Notes under the pieces: model-generated
What the model was told of the DNA's origin: nothing
Databases searched by the model: none
Seen by the model: the letters and a program-made list of their open reading frames with translations, nothing else
Position numbers and translations under genes: made by a program
Part shown: positions 17,744-26,662 of the stretch, piece by piece
Position numbering within the stretch: position 1 is the first letter of the stretch
Layout: each line of letters opens with the position of its first letter
DNA from: Acidithiobacillus thiooxidans ATCC 19377
GTDB taxonomy: Bacteria > Pseudomonadota > Gammaproteobacteria > Acidithiobacillales > Acidithiobacillaceae
DNA length: 64,000 bases
Assembly: GCF_009662475.1 (NCBI RefSeq)
Contig: NZ_CP045571.1
Coordinates: 1,920,501-1,984,500, forward strand
Direction of reading: 5' to 3'

Positions 17744-18850
17744 ATGACCGACCATAATCCCCAAGAGCCTCGCTGGCAGCTTCAGGAGCAGACCATTACC
17801 CTGAGCGGTCGCTGGACCTTACGCCGCCTGGGCGGCAGTTTTGCCCGACAGCAAAAAATGCTGAGCAACATTCACGCCGATCTGCTCTGGGATTTACGCA
17901 ATCTGGAAGCTCTGGACAGTGCCGGTGCGCTGCTGCTCTGGCAGGTCTGGGGAAACCGTTTCCCCGAAAAAATACAGTTGAACGATCTGCATCAGGCCAT
18001 ATTCACCCGACTGGCCGATTTACAACCTTTGACGCATCCCCCGCGCCGTCCCTTTCAGATTCTAGACGCTCTCGGTGCTTTTCTTGTCGAAACCGGCGGT
18101 GATCTTTGGGGGATTTTTTTGTTGATGGGTGCGCTACTGCTGGAATTCGGGCGCGGCTTGCGGTATCCCCGCAGCTTTCCCTGGCGGGAAATATCCGCCA
18201 CTATTGTCAGCACCGGCCCCAGTTCCCTGCCTATTTTGACGCTCATCGGTTTTTTGATCGGAGTGGTAATTTCCTTTCAGTCGGCTTCCACTCTGGCCCA
18301 ATATGGAGCCAACATCTACATCGTCAATATTGCCGGTCTGAGTATTTTGCGGGAGTTTGGCCCGTTGATCACGGCGATCATTCTTTCCGGCCGTTCGGGT
18401 TCGGCGTTTACCGCCCAGATCGGGGCCATGCGCGTTACCGAAGAACTCGATGCCCTGCGCACCTTTGGTATCCCCCCCATCCGCCGTCTGGTGCTACCCA
18501 AAGTCATCGCCCTGGCTCTGGTGGTTCCATTGCTGGTGTTGTGGACGGACATGGTGGGGATTCTCGGCGCCATGCTGGTCGCCAAGGCCAACCTGGGCAT
18601 CAGCTATCACTTTTTCATTCAGGAAATGCCCGTTGCCGTTCCCAGTTTCAATTTATGGCTGGGTATTATCAAAGGCGCCGTTTTCGGCATACTGATTTCT
18701 TGGATTGCCGGTTTTCATGGCCTGAAAGTCAAGCCCAACACCACCAGCCTGAGTCGGGAAACCACCAATTCCGTGGTGTTCTCCATCACCCTGGTGATTC
18801 TTATTGACGCCATCCTCGCGCTGGTATTTGCCAATACGGGGATTAGCTGA
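17744..18850 (+). CDS. mlaE: MlaE-type ABC permease with N-terminal STAS domain
   Basis: Inner-membrane permease of an MCE/Mla-type phospholipid transporter, 368 residues. Residues 1 to about 105 form a STAS-like domain (WTLRRLGGSF, LLWDLRNLEALDSAGALLLW). The rest is the MlaE core with LIGFLIGVVISFQSA, LIREFGPL-type sequence (LSILREFGPLITAIILSGR), GAMRVTEELDALRTFGI and the C-terminal ETTNSVVFSITLVILIDAIL. The fused STAS form replaces a separate MlaB. The stop overlaps the mlaF start by one base. No MlaD/MCE or MlaC gene follows; mlaF is the last gene on this strand. Confidence 0.9.
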   Translation: MTDHNPQEPRWQLQEQTITLSGRWTLRRLGGSFARQQKMLSNIHADLLWDLRNLEALDSAGALLLWQVWGNRFPEKIQLNDLHQAIFTRLADLQPLTHPPRRPFQILDALGAFLVETGGDLWGIFLLMGALLLEFGRGLRYPRSFPWREISATIVSTGPSSLPILTLIGFLIGVVISFQSASTLAQYGANIYIVNIAGLSILREFGPLITAIILSGRSGSAFTAQIGAMRVTEELDALRTFGIPPIRRLVLPKVIALALVVPLLVLWTDMVGILGAMLVAKANLGISYHFFIQEMPVAVPSFNLWLGIIKGAVFGILISWIAGFHGLKVKPNTTSLSRETTNSVVFSITLVILIDAILALVFANTGIS

Positions 18851-19701
18851 TGGAACGACCTGATGCCATCATCATGGAAAATATTGGTACCCGCTTCGGA
18901 GACTACTGGATTCACCGCAATCTGGACCTGAAAGTCCACTGCGGTGAAATCCTCGCCATTGTCGGTGGCAGTGGCACCGGCAAAACCACCCTGTTGCGGG
19001 CCATGATGGGCCTGGTCCCCATTGCCGATGGCAAGCTGACCATACTCGGCAAAAATCCGCAAACCCTGACCCTGCGCGAACAAATTGCCCTGCGCCAGCG
19101 CTGGGGCGTACTTTTCCAGCAAGGTGCCCTGTTTAGCGCCCTGACCGTTTTCGAAAATATTGCCTTTCCCCTGCGTGAATGGGGACACCTGACCCGCAGC
19201 GAAATCAATGATCTGGTGGCCCTGAAATTACAGATGGTCGGACTTCAGCCCAAAGATGCCTGGAAACTGCCCGCCGAGCTTTCGGGCGGCATGATCAAGC
19301 GCGTGGCCCTGGCGCGAGCGCTGGCCATGGAAGCGGAAATTCTCTTTCTGGACGAGCCCACCTCGGGACTGGACCCCATTGCCGCCTCGGATTTTGATGC
19401 ACTGCTGCGGCAGGTACATGCGGATATCGGCTTTACCGTGGTCATGGTCAGTCATGATCTGGACAGTCTCGCGGCCACCGCCAGCCGGGTGGCGGTACTG
19501 GCCGACCACAAGGTACTGACCGTGGGCCCCCTCAATGCAGTGCAGGCCGTGGATCATCCCTATATTCAGGCATTTTTTCATGGGGAGCGCGGTGAAAGGC
19601 TGCTCAACAGCCTCCGCGCCACCGGCAAGCTGCCTACTCTCCCCAGCGACGACCAATCTGGTTGGGCACGCCAATCTGATCCAGCACCCGCGCGACCATA
19701 A
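18850..19701 (+). CDS. mlaF: MlaF-type ABC ATPase
   Basis: ATP-binding partner of MlaE, 283 residues. Walker [10 protein letters not shown], signature [15 protein letters not shown], Walker [14 protein letters not shown] and the switch His ([10 protein letters not shown]) are present. The GMIKR variant of the signature is typical of MlaF rather than of importers. Its last 68 bases run antisense to the end of ubiX. With no MCE-protein gene adjacent, the substrate-binding partners must be elsewhere. Confidence 0.92.
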   Translation: MERPDAIIMENIGTRFGDYWIHRNLDLKVHCGEILAIVGGSGTGKTTLLRAMMGLVPIADGKLTILGKNPQTLTLREQIALRQRWGVLFQQGALFSALTVFENIAFPLREWGHLTRSEINDLVALKLQMVGLQPKDAWKLPAELSGGMIKRVALARALAMEAEILFLDEPTSGLDPIAASDFDALLRQVHADIGFTVVMVSHDLDSLAATASRVAVLADHKVLTVGPLNAVQAVDHPYIQAFFHGERGERLLNSLRATGKLPTLPSDDQSGWARQSDPAPARP

Positions 19702-20251
19702 AATCCACCAAATCTTCAATGCGCTGGGGACGATGGTAAAAACCCGGACTGGCCGGCAAAATCCGCACCCCCATGCGCGCCAGACTCAGCATATTTTCCA
19801 GATGAATGGTCGAAACCGGACTTTCCCGGGGCACCAGCACCAACTTGCGGCCTTCCTTGAGCATGACGTCTGCCGCGCGTTCGGTCAGATTATCGGACAA
19901 ACCATGGGCAATAGCCGCGAGAGTGCCTCCCGAGCAAGGGCAAATCACCATGGCGCGAGGCGCATTGGAACCCGAAGCGACGGGGGAATACCAGTCATGC
20001 GGGGCATAAACAGACAACAGACCAGGCTCGGTCCCAAAATGGATATTGAGAAAGCGGGTGACACCCTCGGGCTTTTCCGGCAAATCCAGCCCCAGCTCTT
20101 CCTTGCAGACCACCCGCGCCGCGTCGGAAATCAGCAGATAAACCTGAATCCCGGCGGTGAGCAGGACCTCCACGAGACGCATACCGTAAGCTGCCCCCGA
20201 AGCACCCGTCATCGCCACACAAATACGGTCCTGCGGACTCTGTTCTGCCAT
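19634..20251 (-). CDS. ubiX: Flavin prenyltransferase UbiX
   Basis: Makes the prenylated FMN cofactor for UbiD-type decarboxylases (ubiquinone synthesis). 205 residues: N-terminal [17 protein letters not shown] (FMN-binding), [19 protein letters not shown], and the C-terminal [11 protein letters not shown]...[22 protein letters not shown] block, with PGFYHRPQ typical of UbiX. Last gene of a minus-strand run thiS-thiG-unknown-mpl-ubiX; its ATG overlaps the mpl stop by one base. Confidence 0.95.
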   Translation of the reverse strand: MAEQSPQDRICVAMTGASGAAYGMRLVEVLLTAGIQVYLLISDAARVVCKEELGLDLPEKPEGVTRFLNIHFGTEPGLLSVYAPHDWYSPVASGSNAPRAMVICPCSGGTLAAIAHGLSDNLTERAADVMLKEGRKLVLVPRESPVSTIHLENMLSLARMGVRILPASPGFYHRPQRIEDLVDFMVARVLDQIGVPNQIGRRWGE

Positions 20252-21624
20252 TATTTTTCTCCTGTTGTGACGGTATTTCTGCGCGCCAGTTCCGCCAACA
20301 AGCGCCCATGAATGCCCGCAAAAGCCCCGTTACTCATCACCAGAACCTGATCTCCGGCCTGTAATTCGTCAAGAATCTGCTGCAGCAGCTCATCTATGTC
20401 CGGGGAAACTTGCGCCGTTCCCGCCAGGGCAGCGCGAACATCCCAGCCTATATCGGCGGGGGCAAAAACAAAAGCACGATCAGCCCCCTGCAGGCTGGCA
20501 GCCAAAGTCTGCTGATGTATTCCCAGCTTCATGGTATTGGAACGCGGCTCCAGTACGGCAATCAAGCGGCCGGAGGCGCCCATCTGCCCGCGCAAGGCGG
20601 CAATGGTCGCCGCAATGGCCGTGGGATGATGGGCAAAATCATCATACACCGACACCCCGGCAGCGCTGCCCCGTAATTCCAGACGCCGACGCACCCCCCG
20701 AAAACTGCGCAAGGCGGCTATGCCCACGTCCAGGGGGACTCCAGCATGCCGCGCCGCCAGCAAGGCCGCCAGAGCATTTTCAACATTAAACACCCCCGCC
20801 GTATCCCACTCAGCCTGCCCACGCAACTGCCCCTGCTCCACAATACTGAAGCGCCGGCCATCGGGACTATCCAGTTGCACCTGCCAATCGCCCCCGTCGG
20901 CAAAATGCTGCACCGGCGTCCAGCAGCCCTTGTCCAGCACTTGCTGTAAAGCGGGTGCCGCCGCGTTGACGATCAACGCACCAGTACCAGGCACTGTCCG
21001 CAACAAATGATGGAACTGGGTGATGATGGCCGCGAGATCCGGAAATATATCGGCATGATCATATTCGAGATTATTCAGTATCAGCGTACGCGGATGATAA
21101 TGCACGAATTTGGAACGCTTATCGAAAAAGGCCGTATCGTATTCGTCGGCCTCAATCACAAAAAACGGACTATCGGTAAGCCGCGCGGAAATCCCGAAAT
21201 TCAGCGCTTCACCACCAATCAGAAAGCCCGGATTGAGTCCCGCTTCCTGCAAAATCCAGGTCAATATGGAAGTGGTGGTGGTTTTTCCGTGGGTGCCCGC
21301 CACTGCCAGTACCCAGCGACTGGCGAGAATCTCCCGCGCCAGCCAGGCAGGGCCGGAATCATAAGGAATCTGCCGATCCAGTACCGCCTCCACACAGGGA
21401 TTCCCCCGGGACAGGGCATTACCAATAATGACCAGATCAGGCGCGGGATTGAGCTGTGCGGGGTCATACCCTTCATGCACCACAATCCCCTCGCGGGCCA
21501 GCAGCTCGCTCATGGGTGGATAGGTGTGGGTATCAGAACCCGTTACCTGATGTCCGGCGGCACGCGCCAACAAGGCCACTCCACCCATGAAAGTCCCGCA
21601 AATACCGAGGACGTGAATATGCAT
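20251..21624 (-). CDS. mpl: UDP-N-acetylmuramate:L-Ala-gamma-D-Glu-meso-DAP ligase
   Basis: Re-uses the murein tripeptide by ligating it to UDP-MurNAc in cell-wall recycling. 457 residues, the Mur ligase three-domain layout: N-terminal [26 protein letters not shown]-binding [12 protein letters not shown], central [20 protein letters not shown] (a block characteristic of Mpl rather than MurC), [12 protein letters not shown], and the C-terminal domain with [12 protein letters not shown]. It sits between the unknown 193-residue gene and ubiX. Confidence 0.95.
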   Translation of the reverse strand: MHIHVLGICGTFMGGVALLARAAGHQVTGSDTHTYPPMSELLAREGIVVHEGYDPAQLNPAPDLVIIGNALSRGNPCVEAVLDRQIPYDSGPAWLAREILASRWVLAVAGTHGKTTTTSILTWILQEAGLNPGFLIGGEALNFGISARLTDSPFFVIEADEYDTAFFDKRSKFVHYHPRTLILNNLEYDHADIFPDLAAIITQFHHLLRTVPGTGALIVNAAAPALQQVLDKGCWTPVQHFADGGDWQVQLDSPDGRRFSIVEQGQLRGQAEWDTAGVFNVENALAALLAARHAGVPLDVGIAALRSFRGVRRRLELRGSAAGVSVYDDFAHHPTAIAATIAALRGQMGASGRLIAVLEPRSNTMKLGIHQQTLAASLQGADRAFVFAPADIGWDVRAALAGTAQVSPDIDELLQQILDELQAGDQVLVMSNGAFAGIHGRLLAELARRNTVTTGEK

Positions 21625-21630
21625 GCGGGA

Positions 21631-22209
21631 TTAGTGCATGGTACTGCGGGATGGAGCGCCCAAACGCTGATCAAGCATCTGATTGGCCAGTTCAAAAAGT
21701 GCAGAAAATTTTTCCAGCAACTCCTGATAACGGGACATCAACGCTTCTTCTTCGGCCAGCACCGGATGGTCGTCCAGAGAACGGGCCAACATGTCCCGGG
21801 CCATGCCCAAACGCTCCACCACCTCAAAATACGCCCAACCATCGGGAGGCTGGGCACTGGCTGCGGCCATTTCCTGCTGGTAATACCAAACCAGGGCGCC
21901 CCGGGTAACAGCCTGGGCAGCAGTGGGTTCTTCCACTTCCGTCAACTGCCACTCATGACTGGTGGGTTCCTGCCAGTCCATATACACATGCCAGCGCTGA
22001 CCGTTTTCGTCGGACATAAACTCCAGACGCACCCCAACCCCCTGGTCGCCAAGGCGGGCAATCAGGCGTTCTGCCTCTTCCCAATCATCGGCATAATCCG
22101 GAATGGGACTGCCGGGGACAGAACCCATGACCAGCAGCTCCACCTGCTCCAGATAATGGTCGTCCAGCGCGGCGCTACGGGCGATTTCCAGCGCGTCATT
22201 GCTACTCAA
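21631..22209 (-). CDS. Hypothetical protein between thiG and mpl
   Basis: About 192 residues if started at TTG 22209, which overlaps the thiG stop by 8 bases; the frame is open further upstream, but inside thiG. It is soluble and acidic, with no signal peptide, membrane segment or cysteine cluster. Visible blocks are [46 protein letters not shown] and a helical C-terminus ending [13 protein letters not shown] do not recognise a family. Its operon position suggests only co-expression with thiazole and cell-wall recycling genes. Confidence 0.7.
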   Translation of the reverse strand: MSSNDALEIARSAALDDHYLEQVELLVMGSVPGSPIPDYADDWEEAERLIARLGDQGVGVRLEFMSDENGQRWHVYMDWQEPTSHEWQLTEVEEPTAAQAVTRGALVWYYQQEMAAASAQPPDGWAYFEVVERLGMARDMLARSLDDHPVLAEEEALMSRYQELLEKFSALFELANQMLDQRLGAPSRSTMH

Positions 22210-22990
22210 AGAAGGTTCCTTCCAACGGACTGCTGGCGCTGGCATAGAGCTTGCGCGGCATCCGGCCAGCCAAAAATGCCTTGCGCCCGGCATCCACACC
22301 CAGACGCATGGCTTCCGCCATCAATATCGGATCCTTGGCAGCGGCAATGGCCGTATTCAGGAGTACCCCATCACAACCCAGTTCCATGGCTACCGCCACA
22401 TCCGAAGCCGTACCCACCCCTGCATCCACCAGAATCGGCACCGTCGCCTGTTCAAGAATAATGCGCAGATTGTACGGATTACGGATCCCCAACCCCGAAC
22501 CAATGGGCGCAGCCAGCGGCATCACCGCCACACAGCCCATTTCCGCAAAGGCCTTGCAGGCTACCGGATCATCCATGCTGTACACCATCACCTCAAAACC
22601 ATCGGCAACCAGGGTTTTGGCCGCTTCATAGGTTTGCCGCATATCTGGATATAGGGTCTGAGGATCGCCGATGACTTCCAGCTTGACCAGTTTCCAGTCG
22701 CCCAGTTCACGGGCCAGACGACAGGTGCGCACCGCGTCTTCAGCAGTATAACAGCCCGCCGTATTGGGAAGAATGGTAAATTGATCCGGAGGCAAAGCCT
22801 CCAGCAAATTGGGGGCGTCGCGATCCTGGCCAAGATTCACCCGACGCAGCGCCACGGTAATGATTTCCGCGCCCGCCGCATCCACGGCCGCCCGGGTTTC
22901 CGCAAAATCCTTGTACTTGCCCGTACCGACCAATAATCTGGACTGATACGCACGCCCCGCGATCACCAGGGGATCTTTATGTATGGTCAT
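22202..22990 (-). CDS. thiG: Thiazole synthase
   Basis: Builds the thiazole phosphate of thiamine from deoxyxylulose 5-phosphate, dehydroglycine and ThiS thiocarboxylate. 262 residues, TIM barrel. [12 protein letters not shown] near the N-terminus, the Schiff-base lysine in [11 protein letters not shown] (about residue 100), [16 protein letters not shown], and the phosphate-binding [32 protein letters not shown]. It is 42 bases downstream of thiS, its sulfur-carrier partner. Confidence 0.97.
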   Translation of the reverse strand: MTIHKDPLVIAGRAYQSRLLVGTGKYKDFAETRAAVDAAGAEIITVALRRVNLGQDRDAPNLLEALPPDQFTILPNTAGCYTAEDAVRTCRLARELGDWKLVKLEVIGDPQTLYPDMRQTYEAAKTLVADGFEVMVYSMDDPVACKAFAEMGCVAVMPLAAPIGSGLGIRNPYNLRIILEQATVPILVDAGVGTASDVAVAMELGCDGVLLNTAIAAAKDPILMAEAMRLGVDAGRKAFLAGRMPRKLYASASSPLEGTFFE

Positions 22991-23032
22991 TATCTCACCT
23001 CAAAATAGGGATTGATGCCGCAGCGCCAACCA

Positions 23033-23233
23033 TTAACCGCCGCCCACCGCCTGAATAATTTCCAGACGATCACCCGCAGCAACCATAACCTCGCCATGGG
23101 TGCTGCGCGGCACAATTTCGCCATTGCGCTCTACCGCCACCCGCCGCTCCGCCCAACCCAAATCGGCCAGTAGCTCCAGCACCGTCATTTGCTCCGGCAC
23201 CTCACGGGGCACACCATTTACCTGTATCAGCAT
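23033..23233 (-). CDS. thiS: Sulfur carrier protein ThiS
   Basis: A ubiquitin-fold sulfur carrier for thiazole synthesis. 66 residues from ATG 23233 (MLIQVNGVPREVPE), with LLADLGW and VAVERNGEIVPRS, ending in the required C-terminal Gly-Gly (AVGGG), which becomes the thiocarboxylate. The longer frame to 23269 would overlap the Phd-like gene upstream. The E1-like protein at 15321 could in principle adenylate it; no dedicated thiF is seen here. Confidence 0.93.
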   Translation of the reverse strand: MLIQVNGVPREVPEQMTVLELLADLGWAERRVAVERNGEIVPRSTHGEVMVAAGDRLEIIQAVGGG

Positions 23234-23265
23234 GCCTGCGATGCTAGAACCTCCCCGCAGGGGCG

Positions 23266-23499
23266 TCAATCCCGCAACTCTTGCAAAAGATCCGCACTCC
23301 GTTTACGCCATCGCGGCATTTCTGCGCGAAATGCCGCAAGTCTTTCGAACGGGAGCGCGCTCGTGCCATTCTCCACACTCTCAACGCGCGCCACAGGACG
23401 CCCATGACGCGTAATGATAACCGTCTCACCATTTTCGACCTGATGAAGAATTTCACTCAGATGCGTTTTTTTATGCGCCAGCGTATAAGTTCCCATCAT
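23266..23499 (-). CDS. Orphan Phd/YefM-type antitoxin
   Basis: 77 residues. TYTLAHKKTHLSEILHQVENGETVIITRHGRPVARV is the characteristic Phd/YefM fold, with a C-terminal toxin-binding tail rich in Arg and Glu. The next gene on the strand is thiS, so the toxin normally encoded immediately downstream is missing. It may be an orphan that survived loss of its toxin, or an antidote to a toxin elsewhere. ATG 23499 and a second ATG one codon later are both preceded by GGGAG. Confidence 0.82.
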   Translation of the reverse strand: MMGTYTLAHKKTHLSEILHQVENGETVIITRHGRPVARVESVENGTSALPFERLAAFRAEMPRWRKRSADLLQELRD

Positions 23500-23614
23500 T
23501 TTCTCCCAAGATGGCTATATTTATGGCCAAAATAAAGGACCTAAACATCAAGATCAACAATTTTGGGGGTGATGCCTTGTATATAAACCAAAGCCCGCCT
23601 AGGATAACGAGATT

Positions 23615-23833
23615 ATGCCCACCATCGATCACATAGACGCAGCGCGGGTAGTGATCTACCTCAACGATCATCGTCCTGCTCATGTGCACGTGGTAAAAGG
23701 GGATGGTAAGGCAGTATTCATATTGCATTGCCCGAAAGGGCCACCGGAGCTACGGGAGAGCACTGGCTTTTCCAGGACGGAGATACGTCACATACTGGAA
23801 GAAAGCATATCCCGATTGGCATTATTCTGTTGA
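23615..23833 (+). CDS. DUF4160 family protein
   Basis: 72 residues with the DUF4160 pattern: a short N-terminal strand, then IYLNDHRPAHVHVVKG, then FILHCP and the helix GFSRTEIRHILEES. Members are often followed by a DUF2442 gene, as here 16 bases downstream, and such pairs have been proposed as toxin-antitoxin-like modules. The C-terminus (SRLALFC) is short compared with the family, so it may be slightly truncated. The function is unknown. Confidence 0.7.
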   Translation: MPTIDHIDAARVVIYLNDHRPAHVHVVKGDGKAVFILHCPKGPPELRESTGFSRTEIRHILEESISRLALFC

Positions 23834-23849
23834 GAGTGGGAGAGGTACC

Positions 23850-24284
23850 ATGGACCAGATAGACAAAATTCTTGAGCGCGACTGGGACGCTGCAAATCAG
23901 CGTGGACAGGAGACGCTTGCTGCTGGCCCACTGGCGGAGTCCGCCTACTATGACCAACCTACGGGAAAGGTCGTGATAGAGCTGAACAACGGTGTTGGTC
24001 TACACATCCCACCAGCATTGATTCAAGACATAGAGAATGCCACCCCCGCAGATATGGCAGAGATCGTCATTCAGGGACGTGGCCTTGGACTACACTTCCC
24101 GCGATTGGACGCTGATCTGTACGTCCCTGCATTGGCGCGGGGCGTTCTCGGTACATCGGCATGGATGCGCAGCCTTGGGCAGAAGGGAGGCGTATCAAAA
24201 AGCCCCGCCAAGGCAGCGGCAGCCCGAAGAAACGGACGGCTTGGCGGGCGACCACCATCCACAGAAAAGAAGGCTGTATCGTAA
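23850..24284 (+). CDS. DUF2442 family protein
   Basis: 144 residues from ATG 23850, preceded by a GAGAGG site. The middle reads VVIELNNGVGLHIPPAL, then GLGLHFPRLDADLYVPAL and GVLGT, the core of DUF2442. The C-terminus is basic (KGGVSKSPAKAAAARRNGRLGGRP), suggesting nucleic-acid binding. Its stop overlaps the start of the Uma2 gene by one base (TAATG). Probable partner of the DUF4160 protein; the role is inferred only. Confidence 0.72.
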   Translation: MDQIDKILERDWDAANQRGQETLAAGPLAESAYYDQPTGKVVIELNNGVGLHIPPALIQDIENATPADMAEIVIQGRGLGLHFPRLDADLYVPALARGVLGTSAWMRSLGQKGGVSKSPAKAAAARRNGRLGGRPPSTEKKAVS

Positions 24285-24883
24285 TGTCTCATGTTAGGCA
24301 GAGAGAGGCCCACAAGACACAAGGACGCATTCTGTCTAACAAGATGAGCGTTGATGAATATCTAGCCGGCGAGCAGGACGGTGAGTTCCGGCACGAATAT
24401 ATTGATGGCATGGTCTATGCCATGGTCGGTGCCAGTCGCCGTCACGCGCTGATAGTCACTTCCCTCACTCTCTTGTTGGGTCCCAAAGCACGGCAGCAAG
24501 GCTGCCAACTTTTCACCAATGACATGAAAGTGCGTATCCAGCAGGCCGGAGAGGAGAGCTTTTATTACCCCGACCTGATACTCGGCTGCGATCCCAACGA
24601 TCGGGAAACTTACTTCAGCACCCGCCCCTGCCTGATTATCGAAGTACTTTCTGAAAGCACCGAACGCATCGACCGGCGCGAAAAACTCTATGCCTATACC
24701 GGCGGACTGCCCAGCCTGCACGAATACCTGCTGCTCGCTCAGGACTGTCGTCATGCTGATCTATATCGCCGCAGGTCAGAAGGCTGGCAGCATGAAAAGC
24801 TTGTCGAAGGCAGCATCCATCTGGATTGTCTGGATATGGACGTGAGCATCGATGATATCTACCAGGATGCCGAGCGTGCGTAA
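24284..24883 (+). CDS. Uma2-family (DUF820) restriction-endonuclease-like protein
   Basis: 199 residues. SVDEYLAGEQDGEFRHEYIDG at the N-terminus, the acidic YYPDLILGCD, PCLIIEVLSEST (catalytic Glu region), REKLYAYTGGLPSLHEYLLL and VDLY-like HADLYRR make up the PD-(D/E)XK-type Uma2 fold. The family is greatly expanded in cyanobacteria and is linked with transposition and TA-like loci; the substrate is unknown. A longer frame upstream (from 24161) overlaps the DUF2442 gene and is not used. Confidence 0.82.
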   Translation: MSHVRQREAHKTQGRILSNKMSVDEYLAGEQDGEFRHEYIDGMVYAMVGASRRHALIVTSLTLLLGPKARQQGCQLFTNDMKVRIQQAGEESFYYPDLILGCDPNDRETYFSTRPCLIIEVLSESTERIDRREKLYAYTGGLPSLHEYLLLAQDCRHADLYRRRSEGWQHEKLVEGSIHLDCLDMDVSIDDIYQDAERA

Positions 24884-24944
24884 CAGCCCCATGCGTCGCC
24901 CAACGCCTTGACAGCATTCAGCCCCGCCCCCTAATCTCCTCACT

Positions 24945-25502
24945 ATGACCGCCGCTCCACGCCCTGCGCGCTATGAAGATCTTTTGGACCTGCCTGAAAA
25001 CATGGTGGGTGAGATCATTGCTGGCCAAATGCACACCCAACCCCGGCCGGCACCTGCTCATGCCCTTGCCACATCAAACCTTGGGGTTGAACTTGGACAA
25101 CCTTTCGGACGTGGGCGCGGTGGCCCCGGCGGCTGGTGGATTCTGGATGAGCCGGAACTACATTTGAATGCAGACATTCTCGTACCCGATCTCGCTGGCT
25201 GGCGCCGCGAACGCATGCCAGTGTTACCTCAAACCGCCTGGTTTGAAATGGCTCCGGACTGGGTCTGCGAAGTGCTCTCCCCCACCACGGCGCGCACAGA
25301 TCGCATTCTCAAACTCCCCCGCTATGCCGCTGCTGGCATCGCCCACTGCTGGTTAATTGACCCCGAAGTCCGCACTCTGGAAGCTTTCGCCAATCAGGAC
25401 GGTCATTGGCTGCTGTTGGGCACCTGGGGCGGCGATGATGAAGCCAGCATTGATCCGTTTGCGGCGGTGCCTTTGTCGCTGGCTGGGCTATGGGTGGATT
25501 GA
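24945..25502 (+). CDS. Second Uma2-family protein (full length)
   Basis: 185 residues. YEDLLDLPENMVGEIIAGQ, HALATSNLGVELGQPFG, ADILVPDLAGWRRERMP (catalytic Asp), WVCEVLSPTTARTDRILKLPRYAAAGIAHCWLIDP and EAF mark a Uma2 protein of a different subgroup from its neighbour. Its last 264 bases are repeated 1150 bases downstream as a headless copy. Stands 4 bases before the MNT nucleotidyltransferase gene, apparently in one operon. Confidence 0.83.
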   Translation: MTAAPRPARYEDLLDLPENMVGEIIAGQMHTQPRPAPAHALATSNLGVELGQPFGRGRGGPGGWWILDEPELHLNADILVPDLAGWRRERMPVLPQTAWFEMAPDWVCEVLSPTTARTDRILKLPRYAAAGIAHCWLIDPEVRTLEAFANQDGHWLLLGTWGGDDEASIDPFAAVPLSLAGLWVD

Positions 25503-25512
25503 AGATATGCGC
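25239..25512 (+). repeat. Direct repeat, copy 1 (274 bp)
   Basis: The 3' part of the full Uma2 gene plus the first bases of the MNT gene. The same sequence, with roughly a dozen differences, recurs at 26389-26662. The offset is exactly 1150 bases. Confidence 0.9.
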
Positions 25513-25806
25513 CTCAGCCCCCTGCAAATCGCCCAGATCCGCCAGAGCGCTGCCGAAAGCTTCGGCCCCGAAGCCCGTGTCTGGCTCTTCGGTTCGCGCG
25601 TGGATGACCGCAAGCGGGGCGGCGACATTGATCTGCTCGTTCAGACGCGCGCGCTGTCGTCTGACGTTGCATTGCGGTGCAAAATATGCATGCTTGGCCT
25701 GCTAGAATCCCGCCTTGGCGAGCAAAAAATCGACCTTGTCATCGAACAGCCTAACGATGATCGCCCTATTGTGCGCGTCGCCCACGAAACCGGACTTGCC
25801 TTGTGA
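25507..25806 (+). CDS. MNT-type nucleotidyltransferase (MntA-like antitoxin)
   Basis: 99 residues with the minimal nucleotidyltransferase motif VWLFGSRVDDRKRGGDIDLLV (GS-x9-DxD) and the later Asp in QKIDLVIEQ. In MntA/HepT modules this protein neutralises the HEPN toxin by adding nucleotides to its active-site Tyr. Its stop overlaps the GTG start of the HepT-like gene (GTGA), the usual coupling for such pairs. The N-terminus MRLSPLQIAQIRQSA recurs in two broken copies downstream. Confidence 0.87.
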   Translation: MRLSPLQIAQIRQSAAESFGPEARVWLFGSRVDDRKRGGDIDLLVQTRALSSDVALRCKICMLGLLESRLGEQKIDLVIEQPNDDRPIVRVAHETGLAL

Positions 25807-26279
25807 AACAGACGCCAGAACGACTCGCCTTGGCTCATGCCTATTCGACATGCCTTGGTCACGCGGAAGCCTTGCAGGAGGCGCTCGTTGATCTCCATCA
25901 GCGGGATCTGCACGAACTCGAGTGGAATAAGCTTGCCAAGGAAGATCGCCGTCTGCTCGATCAGTTCGCCTACCGATATACGCGCATTCAAGACGATATG
26001 GGTACACGACTGATGCCCGCCATTCTGTGCGCATTGGAGGAGGATATCGCCGCCATGCCTGTCGTGGATCGCCTCAATCGTCTGGAACAACTGGGCTGGC
26101 TACCCTCTGCGGCGGAATGGTCGGAACTTCGCCGTATCCGCAACGCATTTGCCCATGACTACCCGGAAACGCCAGCGGGACGCCACGCGCAGTGGCGCTT
26201 GGCTATAGCTGCCGCTGAACAGGTATTGACCATACTGAATGGATTTGCCACCCGTATGCACACAGTGCTGCCGGACTGA
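25803..26279 (+). CDS. HepT-like HEPN toxin
   Basis: 158 residues, all-helical. The HEPN ribonuclease motif R-x4-H-x-Y is intact in LRRIRNAFAHDYPE (about residues 112-122). GTG 25803 overlaps the antitoxin stop. The upstream helices (ALQEALVDLHQRDLHELEW, FAYRYTRIQDDMGT) fit the HepT/DUF86-like group. Together with the MNT gene it forms an apparently complete and active type of TA module. Confidence 0.85.
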   Translation: MKQTPERLALAHAYSTCLGHAEALQEALVDLHQRDLHELEWNKLAKEDRRLLDQFAYRYTRIQDDMGTRLMPAILCALEEDIAAMPVVDRLNRLEQLGWLPSAAEWSELRRIRNAFAHDYPETPAGRHAQWRLAIAAAEQVLTILNGFATRMHTVLPD

Positions 26280-26284
26280 ACCCT

Positions 26285-26380
26285 GTGCGCCTCAGCCCGG
26301 AACAAATCGCCCAACTCTGCCAGAATGCTGCGGAAAACCTCGGCCAGGAAACAGGCAGCCCATGTGGCCATATATTATGA
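26285..26380 (+). pseudogene. Truncated 5' copy of the MNT nucleotidyltransferase
   Basis: Starting at GTG 26285, VRLSPEQIAQLCQNAAENLGQ parallels the first 21 residues of the MNT protein at 25507 (MRLSPLQIAQIRQSAAESFGP). The similarity then breaks off and the frame stops at 26380. The GSx9DxD site is missing. A duplication remnant. Confidence 0.7.
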
Positions 26381-26652
26381 CCACCGTATGGTTTGAAATG
26401 GCCCCGGACTGGGCTTGCGAAGTGCTTTCCCCCGCCACGGCGCGCACAGATCGCATTCTCAAACTCCCCCGCTATGCCGCTGCTGGCATCGCCCATTGCT
26501 GGTTAATTGACCCCGAAGTCCGCACTCTGGAAGCTTTCGCCAATCAGGACGGCCATTGGCTGCTGCTCGGCACCTGGGGCGGCGATGATGAAGCCAACAT
26601 TGATCCGTTTGCGGCGGTGCCTTTGTCGCTGGCCGGGCTATGGGTGGATTGA
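26377..26652 (+). pseudogene. Headless Uma2 copy
   Basis: An open frame of about 91 codons (ATG 26377) carrying only the C-terminal half of the Uma2 protein encoded at 24945 and differing from it at a few positions (WACEVLSPATARTD, DEANIDP). It lacks the N-terminal part with the first catalytic Asp (LVPDLAGW). Probably non-functional, though the frame is intact. Confidence 0.75.
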
Positions 26653-26662
26653 AGATATGCGC
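26389..26662 (+). repeat. Direct repeat, copy 2 (274 bp)
   Basis: Second copy of 25239-25512. It again ends a few bases into an MNT gene start (ATGCGC), after which the sequence differs. Confidence 0.9.

Noticed and set aside
19535-20311. A 258-codon plus-strand frame over mlaF and ubiX
   Set aside because: Antisense to ubiX, which has all family motifs.
21007-22461. A 484-codon open frame antisense to mpl, the unknown gene and thiG
   Set aside because: Three convincing genes on the minus strand explain the region; the antisense translation is rich in His, Gln and Arg with no domain.
23615-23850. A frameshift joining the DUF4160 and DUF2442 frames into one gene
   Set aside because: Each frame has its own ribosome site and family pattern, and the 16-base gap is normal for such pairs.
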